From Chthoniobacter sp. (GTDB lineage: Bacteria > Verrucomicrobiota > Verrucomicrobiia > Chthoniobacterales > Chthoniobacteraceae): a DNA stretch of 5,701 nt. Where the stretch lies: the NCBI GenBank assembly GCA_025352865.1, contig JANXSB010000664.1:1-5701 (forward strand), read 5' to 3'. Shown here one piece after another: positions 1-5,701 of this stretch; the first letter of the stretch is position 1; every line of letters begins with the position of its first letter. Under the pieces are notes generated by a model that was given only the letters and a program-made list of their open reading frames with translations, did no database searches and was not told the DNA's origin. Made by a program: the position numbers and the translations under genes.

Positions 1-1055
1 TGGCCACGCGCTTCTACCGCTCGGTCTTCACCGACGGCGACACCAAGCTCAACGTCGGCAAGGACACCAAGGATCTTTTTGAAAAAAGCTCCGGCATGCC
101 GCCGACCGTGGGCACGCTCGACTCGATGGCGAACGAAGCCATTCGCGACGTGCGCGAGGGCGTGAAGGCGTACGAGTTTCTCCTCGAGAAAAACGAACTC
201 GAAAGCGCGAGCAAGCGGCTCGCCGAGGCCGTGACCATCGGCGAATACATGCCGGAAATCCGCACGCTGCCACGCGACAAGAAGCGGCAGGCGCTGGAGT
301 TTGTGCAGAAGACCAACCAGCTCATCTCAGCCATCGACGTGAAGGACTACACGCTCGCCGAGACGCTCACCAAGCAGCTCGAAAAAATCGCCAAGGACTT
401 CGATAGCTCGAAGCCGATGGCCGCGATCGAGACCTCGAAGCAGGTCGCGAAAATGCACCTCGCCAAAGCGCGCAATGCCGCGCTCAAAGGCGACAACGCC
501 ACGCTCGAAACCGAACTCACCGCCGCCACCGAACTGTGGCCGCGCAACCCGGAGCTCGCGGAAATGTCGAAGATGATTTTCTCGCAGGGCGACGTGCAGC
601 AAAAGGCGGTGATCGATTTCGAGCAACTCGCCGGCCAGAAAAACTACCGCCAGATTTTCGACGACCGCGTGCGCTTCATCGCCGCGCTCGCGCTTTATCC
701 CGAGAAGCAGAAGCAGCTCGAGGAGGTGCTGAAAAACATGCAGACCATCGAGGGCGCGATCGCCCAGGCGAGCGCGATGGCCGTGCAGACCAACTACGCC
801 GGCGCGTGGGAAAGTGTGGAGAAAATCGCCCCGCAATTTCCCGACGACACCAAGCTCAGCCAGACCCGCGCGAACCTCACCACGCAGGCCGCCGATTTCG
901 TCCGCACGCTCCGCGGCGCGCAGGATCTCGAGAAAAAGGACCAGGTCGGATCGAGCCTCGCGTGGTACCTCAAGGCGCAGAAAATCTATCCGCAAAGCGA
1001 GTTCGCCGGCGAAGGCATTGACCGGCTGGTGAAGCGGATTCTGCCGCAGGGCTAA
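1..1055 (+). CDS. Helix-rich TPR-like hypothetical protein, C-terminal part (5' end outside window)
   Basis: The reading frame is already open at the left edge (first full codon at position 3) and ends with TAA at 1053-1055, giving 350 visible residues. The ATG at 96 is internal: the frame upstream of it is open and has the same protein-like composition, so the true start lies outside the window. The protein is rich in Ala, Lys, Glu and Leu and looks wholly alpha-helical, with no visible membrane segment or catalytic motif. Three stretches resemble degenerate tetratricopeptide units: about 470-560 (ALKGDN followed by a helix and WPRNPE), 774-850 (TNYAGAW followed by PQFPDD) and 930-1000 (SSLAWYLKAQKIYPQ). 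The middle is more coiled-coil-like. TPR-like proteins usually act as binding scaffolds, but the partner here is unknown and I do not recognise the family. The next gene starts 18 bases downstream, so the two are probably co-transcribed. The coding call is sure; the function is not. Confidence 0.9.
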   Translation, partial: ATRFYRSVFTDGDTKLNVGKDTKDLFEKSSGMPPTVGTLDSMANEAIRDVREGVKAYEFLLEKNELESASKRLAEAVTIGEYMPEIRTLPRDKKRQALEFVQKTNQLISAIDVKDYTLAETLTKQLEKIAKDFDSSKPMAAIETSKQVAKMHLAKARNAALKGDNATLETELTAATELWPRNPELAEMSKMIFSQGDVQQKAVIDFEQLAGQKNYRQIFDDRVRFIAALALYPEKQKQLEEVLKNMQTIEGAIAQASAMAVQTNYAGAWESVEKIAPQFPDDTKLSQTRANLTTQAADFVRTLRGAQDLEKKDQVGSSLAWYLKAQKIYPQSEFAGEGIDRLVKRILPQG

Positions 1056-1073
1056 GCGGCGCGTCCCATCCGC

Positions 1074-2126
1074 GTGTTCCGCTTTCTGCCCACCCTCGCG
1101 GCGCTCCTCCTGCTTTCGCCGCTCCGCGCCGCGGAGCCGCCGGCCGCGGTTCCGGCCACTTCCGTCATCTTCTCCGCGGAGGATTCTTTCGCTCTCGATC
1201 AGCTCGAGGAAAACCCCGCCGTCACCCGCCGGATGGTCGATGCGCTGGTCCTCGCCGTCACTCAGCAGCCCGACATCGGACGCGCGTGGCGTTCGCTCGT
1301 GACGCCCGCGGATCGTGTGGGCATCAAGGTTTGCGCGGCAGGCGGGCGTTACTTCGCATCGCATCGCGGCATCGTCGAGGCCATCGTCGCGGGACTCGAC
1401 GAGGCGGGCATCCCGCCCGCGCGCGTCATCGTTTGGGATCGCGATGACACCGAGTTGCGCGCCGCCGGTTTCATCGCCCAGCGCGGCGGCTACCAAGTCC
1501 GCGGCATCGCTCCGGGGACCGGCTACGACCGCGCCGCGCCGGTCAGCGCGCCCACGCTCGGCAAACTCATCTGGGGCGATTTGCTTTTCCAGGATCGCCA
1601 CCCGCGCGGCGCGAAACCGGTGCCCGAGGCCGACCAGCTCAGCTCCGTGAGCCACGTCGCCAGCGTCGTCAGCCGCGAGATCACGAAGATCATCAACGTC
1701 CCCGTGCTCTCCGACGAAAGCGGCTGCGGCATCGCCGGCGCGCTCTACAACATGACCGTGCCGAACGTGGACAACTGGCGGCGCTTCACGCAGAGCGACG
1801 GCGGCAGCGACGCCATCCCCGACGTTTACGCCGACGAGCACCTCGGCCCGAAAGTCGTCCTCACCATCATGGATGCGCTGCGCCCGCAGTACGCCGGCGG
1901 GCCGCAGTTCAATCCGAACTACGCCTTTGCCTGGCACACCATCTACGCGGGCAAAGACCCCGTCGCGCTCGACGCGCACGCGCTCCGGCTGATCGAGGGC
2001 TGGCGCAAGGAGGCGAAGCTGCCGCCCATCGGCAAACGCGCCGCGTGGCTGGAAAGCGCCGCGCAGGCCGGGCTCGGAAATTTCGCCGAGGGAAAAATCA
2101 TCGTCCGTCCGGTCGAGGCAAAATAG
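1074..2126 (+). CDS. Secreted DUF362 domain-containing protein
   Basis: A 350-residue protein that starts with GTG at 1074; no upstream Shine-Dalgarno sequence is obvious. This start is favoured because it places a typical Sec signal peptide at the N-terminus: MFRF, then the hydrophobic run LPTLAALLLLSPL, with likely cleavage near RAA-EP at residues 18-21. The mature part matches the DUF362 pattern as I know it. VGIKV lies at residues 82-86, then a GGR and a helix (IVEAIVAGLDEAGIPP), then VIVWDRDD around 118-125. KIINVPVLSDESGCGIAGALYN lies at 205-226 (read as two adjoining pieces, KIINVPVLSD and ESGCGIAGALYN). AGKDPVALDAHAL lies near 291-303. The family has no settled biochemical role. Some members carry ferredoxin-like Fe-S cysteine clusters, but this one has only two cysteines (87 and 218), so such a cluster is absent. 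It lies between a TPR-like gene and a squalene synthase gene, probably in one operon. Family assignment is by remembered motif resemblance. Confidence 0.88.
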   Translation: MFRFLPTLAALLLLSPLRAAEPPAAVPATSVIFSAEDSFALDQLEENPAVTRRMVDALVLAVTQQPDIGRAWRSLVTPADRVGIKVCAAGGRYFASHRGIVEAIVAGLDEAGIPPARVIVWDRDDTELRAAGFIAQRGGYQVRGIAPGTGYDRAAPVSAPTLGKLIWGDLLFQDRHPRGAKPVPEADQLSSVSHVASVVSREITKIINVPVLSDESGCGIAGALYNMTVPNVDNWRRFTQSDGGSDAIPDVYADEHLGPKVVLTIMDALRPQYAGGPQFNPNYAFAWHTIYAGKDPVALDAHALRLIEGWRKEAKLPPIGKRAAWLESAAQAGLGNFAEGKIIVRPVEAK

Positions 2127-2129
2127 CGG

Positions 2130-2142
2130 CGGGCGAAAGCCC
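2130..2142 (+). other. Short stem-loop after the DUF362 gene
   Basis: Four bases past the stop codon the sequence GGGC-GAAA-GCCC (2131-2142) can form a 4-bp GC hairpin closed by a GNRA-type tetraloop. No U-run follows directly, although TTGATTTT comes 9 bases later, so it is not a convincing intrinsic terminator. It could be a transcript-stabilising hairpin or one copy of a dispersed short palindrome. A related sequence follows the next gene at 3199-3212. Confidence 0.35.
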
Positions 2143-2176
2143 AAGCTGCATTGATTTTCCCGCGCTCCTCGCGAAG

Positions 2177-3196
2177 ATGCGCGCCCCAATGGAATCCGCG
2201 CGCATCAACACCACAGACCTCGGCGGGCCGCTGCTCGCCAGCGTGTCGCGTTCGTTTTACCTCAGCATCCGGCTGCTGCCCGCCGTGCTGCGCGCGCCCA
2301 TCGGGCTGGCGTATCTGCTGGCACGCGCGAGCGACACCATCGCCGACAGCACCGCCGTGCCGGTCGCCGCGCGGCTGCGGCATCTCGCGGCTTTCTGGCA
2401 GATGATCCGCACCGGCGAACCCGATGGCATCGAGGAGCTGCGCCACGAAATCACCTCGCCGCACGACGGCGAATGCACGCTCATCGCGTGCCTCGGCGAC
2501 TGCCTCACATGGCTCGCCGCGCTGGAGCAAAAAGATCGCGGCGAGATCATCGGCGTGCTGGAAAAAATCATCCGCGGCCAGACGCTCGACCTCGAGCGCT
2601 TCGGCGACGGCAGCCATGTCGTCGCGCTCCAGACCGCCGCGGAGCTGGACGAGTACACGTATCTCGTCGCCGGCTGCGTCGGCGAATTCTGGACGCGGCT
2701 CTGCCTGCATCATCTGCCGAACTGCGCGCATCTCGGCCTCGCCGACCTCCGCCGGCTCGGCGCGAATTTCGGCAAGGGACTCCAGCTCGTGAACATCCTC
2801 CGCGACGCCCCAGCCGACCTGCGCGCCGGGCGCTGCTACTTTCCCGAGACCGAACTCCGCGCCGCCGGCACCTCCCCCGCCCCACTCGGCCACGACCCGG
2901 CGAAAGCCCAACCCGTCTTCGACCTTTGGCGCGCGCGCGCCGCCGCGTATCTCGACGACGGCTTCCGCTACATCGAGGCGCTCCGCTCGCCGCGACTGCG
3001 CGCGGGCTGTTTCCTCCCGTGGTATCTCGGCGTGCAAACCCTCGCGCTCATGGAAAAGACACCGCCGCTCGCGAATGCCGATAAAATCAAGGTTCCGCGC
3101 GCCACCGTGCGCCGCGCGCTCGCGCTCGCGGCTCCCGTGGCCTTCTCCGATTCCGCGCTCCGCTCGCTGCATCCAAACGGCGCGGTGCCAAAGTAG
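2177..3196 (+). CDS. Squalene/phytoene synthase family protein, probably squalene synthase
   Basis: A 339-residue trans-isoprenyl diphosphate synthase, normal in length for the family. Such enzymes join two prenyl diphosphates head to head; the squalene synthases use two farnesyl diphosphates plus NADPH. Seen here: the N-terminal SRSFYLSIRLLP block (residues 24-35), the first aspartate-rich motif DTIAD (53-57), DEYTYLVAGCVGEFW (158-172), and the second aspartate motif NILRDAPADL (206-215) followed by GRCYFP. The DEYxYxVAGxVG block and the long second motif resemble squalene synthases more than typical phytoene synthases, but product specificity cannot be fixed by eye. The frame is open back to an ATG at 2045, but that start would overlap the previous gene by 82 bases and add an Arg/Gly-rich tail outside the family, so I chose ATG 2177. 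ATG 2189 is equally possible. The gap to the DUF362 stop is 50 bases. No C-terminal membrane anchor is visible, unlike in eukaryotic squalene synthases. Confidence 0.92.
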   Translation: MRAPMESARINTTDLGGPLLASVSRSFYLSIRLLPAVLRAPIGLAYLLARASDTIADSTAVPVAARLRHLAAFWQMIRTGEPDGIEELRHEITSPHDGECTLIACLGDCLTWLAALEQKDRGEIIGVLEKIIRGQTLDLERFGDGSHVVALQTAAELDEYTYLVAGCVGEFWTRLCLHHLPNCAHLGLADLRRLGANFGKGLQLVNILRDAPADLRAGRCYFPETELRAAGTSPAPLGHDPAKAQPVFDLWRARAAAYLDDGFRYIEALRSPRLRAGCFLPWYLGVQTLALMEKTPPLANADKIKVPRATVRRALALAAPVAFSDSALRSLHPNGAVPK

Positions 3197-3198
3197 CC

Positions 3199-3212
3199 CG
3201 AGCTTCAGCCCG
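3199..3212 (+). other. Imperfect stem-loop after the squalene synthase gene
   Basis: Directly after the TAG stop, CGAGC-TTCA-GCCCG can fold into a stem of two plus two base pairs flanking an A-C mismatch, with a TTCA loop. Its reverse complement (CGGGCTGAAGCTCG, extending into GGGC) resembles the sequence after the DUF362 stop, matching at about 12 of 17 positions by hand alignment. No T-run follows, so it is weak as a terminator. It may be an eroded copy of a short interspersed palindrome. Confidence 0.3.
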
Positions 3213-3331
3213 TTTGCACAGCGCATGGCTCCGGCGAAAACCACGCGTCATTCTGCCGGGAGTTTCGGGAGGCTCGCAAAAGGAGAATGCTCTTGCCAGC
3301 GCGGGGCGGCGGATGAGCATGCAGCGCATTG

Positions 3332-5701
3332 ATGATTGCGACCTCCATTTCGCGAATCCTCCCGCGCCTGCGGGCGGTGGCGGGGTGTCTCGCGATGTCC
3401 GTGCTGGCGATGGCTCCGCTGCGCGCGGGCGAGGCGGAGGAAGTGCGGCGGATGCTGATTCGCGGGGAATACGAAAAGGTGATCGCGCTGACGACGGGCC
3501 TGATGGCGAAGGAACCGGACGAAACGGAGTGGCCGCTGCTGCTGGGCGAGGCGCAGACGGCACTGGGGCGTTACGCGGAGGCGCGGGAGACGCTGGTGCG
3601 CGGGATGGAAAAGTATCCGTCATTGTCGCGGCTGCGGCTGGCGGCGGTGGAGGCGCTGCGGGCGACGGGCGCGGTGCAGGAGGCGAAGAAGGAACTGGAG
3701 GCGCTCGATCCGCAGCGGGGTGGCGGGGCGATGTATGGCTCGGCGGCGGAGATCGTGGCGCGGGGTCGGGCGGCGCTGCTTTTCGGCACGGACCCGAAGA
3801 TCATATTGGAGCGGCTCTACGATCCGGCGCGGAAGGCGCAGCCGGACTTGCGCGACAGCTATCTGGCGTGCGGCGATCTGGCTTTGGAAAAGGGCGACTC
3901 GGCGCTGGCGGCGAAGACTTTCGCGAATGCGACGAAGAAGTTTCCCGAGGACGCGGACGCTTGGTACGGGCTGGCGCGGGCTTACGCGCCGAGCGATGGC
4001 GACGCGATGCGGGCGGCGCTGGAAAAGGTGTTCGCTTTCAACGAGCGGCATGTGGGCGGGTGGCTGCTGGTGGCGGAGAATCAGATCGACGCGGAGAATT
4101 ATACCGACGCGGAAAAGGCTCTGGCGACGGCGCTGAAAACGAACCCGAACCGGCCCGAGGCGCACGCGCTGCGCGCGGTGCTGGCGAATCTGCGCGCGGA
4201 CGCGAAGGGCGAGGCGACGGCGCTGGCGGCGGCGCGAAAATTCTGGCGGGAGAATCCGGCGGTGCCGCAGCTCGTGGGGCGGAAGCTGTCGCAAAAGTAC
4301 CGCTTTGCGGAGGGCGCGGCTTTGCAGCGCGAGGCGCTGAAATACGACCCGCAGTATCTCCCGGCGAAGGCGCAACTCGCGCAGGATCTTTTGCGGCTGG
4401 GAAAGAACGACGAAGGCTGGAAGCTCGCGGACGAAGTGCAGCAGGCCGACCCGTATGACGTGGTTGCTTTCAACCTGACCACGCTGCGCGATGCGCTGGC
4501 GAAATTCCGCACGCTGACGAGCGAGCATTTCGCTGTGCGCATGGACCCGCGCGAGGCGGACATCTACGGCGCGGATGCGGTCGCGCTGCTGGAGCGCGCG
4601 CACGCCACGCTGACGAAAAAATACGGCCTGACGCTGGACGAAAAAACAGTCGTGGAGATTTTTCCCGACCAGAAAGATTTCGCGATCCGCACGTTCGGAC
4701 TGCCGGGCGGCGTGGGTTATCTCGGCGTGTGTTTTGGGCGCGTGATCACGGCGAACAGCCCGGCGGCGCACGCGGGCACGTCGGCGAATTGGGAGGCGGT
4801 GCTGTGGCACGAGTTCACGCACGTGATCACGCTCACGATGACGAAGAACAAGATGCCGCGCTGGCTGAGCGAGGGGATCAGCGTGTACGAGGAGCGGCAG
4901 GCGCGCGGCAATTGGGGCGAGCGGATGAAGCCGCGTTATCGCGCGATGATTTTGGGCGAAGACCTGACGCCGGTGAGCAAGCTGAGCGCGGCCTTTATGC
5001 AGCCGAAGACGCCGGCGCATCTCGGGTTCGCGTATTATGAATCGTCGCTCGTGGTGGAGTGGCTGACGCAGCGCTGGGGGCTGGAGAAAATGAAGCGCGT
5101 GCTCGCCGATCTGGCGCGCGGCGTGGAGATCAACGCGGCGCTCGCCGCGCACTTCGCGCCGATCGAGAAGCTGGATGCGGAGTTCGCCGCGCACGCGCAG
5201 CAGCTTGCGAAAGCGACCGGCCCGAAGCTCGACTGGACCGCGCCGCCGCGCGCGATCCTCGCGGATGAAACCAAGGCGCAGGAATGGGCGGCGGCGAATC
5301 CGAACAACCTCACCGCGCTTTTTGAAATGGCGAAATTTCTGCTCGAAGAGAAGCACTGGGCCGCGGCGAAAATGCCGCTGCAAAAGCTCATCGAACTGTG
5401 GCCCGAGCAGCACGATTCCGAAAGCGCCTACGCGCTGCTCACGAAGGCGCATCGCGAACTCGGCGAAACCGACGCGGAGCTGGCGATGCTCAACAAAGTC
5501 GTGACGCTCTGCGACGACGCGCCCGACGCCTGCGCGCGGCTCATCGAACTCGCCGCCGCGCGCAAAGACTGGCGCGCGGTGATTGCGAATGCGGAGCGCT
5601 TCGCCGCGATCAATCCGCTCACTCCCGCGCCGCACCGCTCCGCCGCGGAAGCCCACGAGGCGCTCGGCGAAACCACCGCCGCCATCGCCAGCTACCGCAC
5701 G
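3332..5701 (+). CDS. Exported TPR protein with peptidase MA-like (gluzincin) domain, 3' end outside window
   Basis: The frame stays open from ATG 3332 to the window edge (790 codons, no stop). An in-frame stop at 3314-3316 limits the start to ATG 3332 or TTG 3329. Residues 1-33 look like a Sec signal peptide: a basic N-region with four Arg, the hydrophobic run AVAGCLAMSVLAMAPL, and likely cleavage near LRA-GE. Residues about 35-390 are TPR units, for example AKTFANATKKFPEDADAWYGLARAY (read as adjoining helices) and AEKALATALKTNPNRPEAHA. Residues about 399-617 form a peptidase MA-like domain. It opens with HFAVRMDP and contains GYLGVCFGRVITANSP. HEFTH at 493-497 is followed 17 residues later by the third zinc-ligand candidate E514 in PRWLSEGISVYEE. 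AYYESSLVVEWL lies near 566-577. Further TPR-like helices follow from about 635. All expected metal and catalytic residues are present (H493, E494, H497, E514), so it is probably an active zinc metalloprotease outside the cytoplasm. Its substrate is unknown. Similar TPR-MA proteins occur in Planctomycetes and Verrucomicrobia. Confidence 0.92.
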   Translation, partial: MIATSISRILPRLRAVAGCLAMSVLAMAPLRAGEAEEVRRMLIRGEYEKVIALTTGLMAKEPDETEWPLLLGEAQTALGRYAEARETLVRGMEKYPSLSRLRLAAVEALRATGAVQEAKKELEALDPQRGGGAMYGSAAEIVARGRAALLFGTDPKIILERLYDPARKAQPDLRDSYLACGDLALEKGDSALAAKTFANATKKFPEDADAWYGLARAYAPSDGDAMRAALEKVFAFNERHVGGWLLVAENQIDAENYTDAEKALATALKTNPNRPEAHALRAVLANLRADAKGEATALAAARKFWRENPAVPQLVGRKLSQKYRFAEGAALQREALKYDPQYLPAKAQLAQDLLRLGKNDEGWKLADEVQQADPYDVVAFNLTTLRDALAKFRTLTSEHFAVRMDPREADIYGADAVALLERAHATLTKKYGLTLDEKTVVEIFPDQKDFAIRTFGLPGGVGYLGVCFGRVITANSPAAHAGTSANWEAVLWHEFTHVITLTMTKNKMPRWLSEGISVYEERQARGNWGERMKPRYRAMILGEDLTPVSKLSAAFMQPKTPAHLGFAYYESSLVVEWLTQRWGLEKMKRVLADLARGVEINAALAAHFAPIEKLDAEFAAHAQQLAKATGPKLDWTAPPRAILADETKAQEWAAANPNNLTALFEMAKFLLEEKHWAAAKMPLQKLIELWPEQHDSESAYALLTKAHRELGETDAELAMLNKVVTLCDDAPDACARLIELAAARKDWRAVIANAERFAAINPLTPAPHRSAAEAHEALGETTAAIASYRT

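Noticed and set aside
2045..2176. An extended N-terminus for the squalene synthase from ATG 2045
   Set aside because: It would overlap the DUF362 gene by 82 bases and add 44 residues of basic, low-complexity sequence not seen in the family, whereas ATG 2177 or 2189 gives a normal N-terminus.
327..2189. A 620-codon open frame on the minus strand opposite genes 1 and 2
   Set aside because: Its product is Arg/Gly/Glu/Asp-rich, low in complexity and without domain motifs. The + strand proteins here have clear family motifs or repeats. Long antisense open frames are expected when third codon positions are nearly all G or C.
1943..3244. A 433-codon minus-strand open frame across the squalene synthase gene
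   Set aside because: The + strand frame contains both aspartate-rich motifs of the squalene/phytoene synthase family, whereas the minus-strand product is low-complexity without motifs.
3197..3331. A sigma70-type promoter in the spacer before gene 4 (TTGCAC at 3214-3219)
   Set aside because: The -35-like hexamer has no TATAAT-like hexamer at a suitable distance; only AAAACC lies about 17 bases on. The match is no better than chance.
3374..3391. A possible lipobox (VAGC, residues 16-19) in gene 4
   Set aside because: The cysteine lies before most of the hydrophobic segment, not after it, so a standard Sec signal cleaved near residue 32 fits better than a lipoprotein signal.
3214..4458. A 414-codon + strand open frame overlapping the start of gene 4
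   Set aside because: The product is almost all Gly, Ala, Arg and Glu, as expected for a frame shifted against GCG/CTG-rich codons. The TPR and signal-peptide pattern lies in the other frame, starting at 3332.
3620..5656. A 678-codon open frame on the minus strand opposite gene 4
   Set aside because: It is extremely rich in Arg, His and Gln with no recognisable fold or signal. The opposite strand carries an intact HExxH protease with TPRs. It is a mirror-frame artefact of high GC.

Overview
This is a compact, very GC-rich bacterial stretch with four genes, all on the + strand. The first and last genes run off the window edges. Codon third positions are almost all G or C. Gene starts mostly lack good Shine-Dalgarno sequences, and two of the proteins begin with Sec-type signal peptides. 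Together with a DUF362 protein, a squalene synthase and a TPR/peptidase-MA protein, this suggests a chromosomal segment from the Planctomycetes-Verrucomicrobia group, perhaps a high-GC verrucomicrobium such as the Opitutales. That assignment is inference from gene content and style, not from a marker gene.

Layout: (1) positions 1-1055, the C-terminal 350 residues of an alpha-helical, TPR-like protein of unknown function. (2) 1074-2126, a secreted DUF362-family protein that starts only 18 bases later and is probably co-transcribed. (3) 2177-3196, a squalene/phytoene synthase-family enzyme with both aspartate-rich motifs, probably a squalene synthase. (4) 3332-5701, the first 790 residues of an exported protein with N-terminal TPRs, a gluzincin (peptidase MA-like) HExxH domain and more TPRs that continue past the window edge. 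Short stem-loop-forming sequences follow the stop codons of genes 2 and 3. The 135-base gap before gene 4 is the only sizeable spacer and the likeliest place for a new promoter, but I see no convincing promoter in it.

How the genes fit together: gene 3 would condense two farnesyl diphosphates into squalene, the precursor of hopanoids, sterols or C30 carotenoids. The other genes do not form a recognisable hopanoid or carotenoid cluster. Genes 2 and 4 are predicted to act outside the cytoplasm. The shared direction and short gaps of genes 1-3 suggest one transcription unit, but no common pathway can be shown from the sequence.

I found no RNA genes, mobile elements, CRISPR arrays or obvious new system. 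The points most worth a second look are the domain layout of gene 4, a change of codon style within gene 4, the DUF362-squalene synthase pairing, and the related stem-loops after two stop codons.
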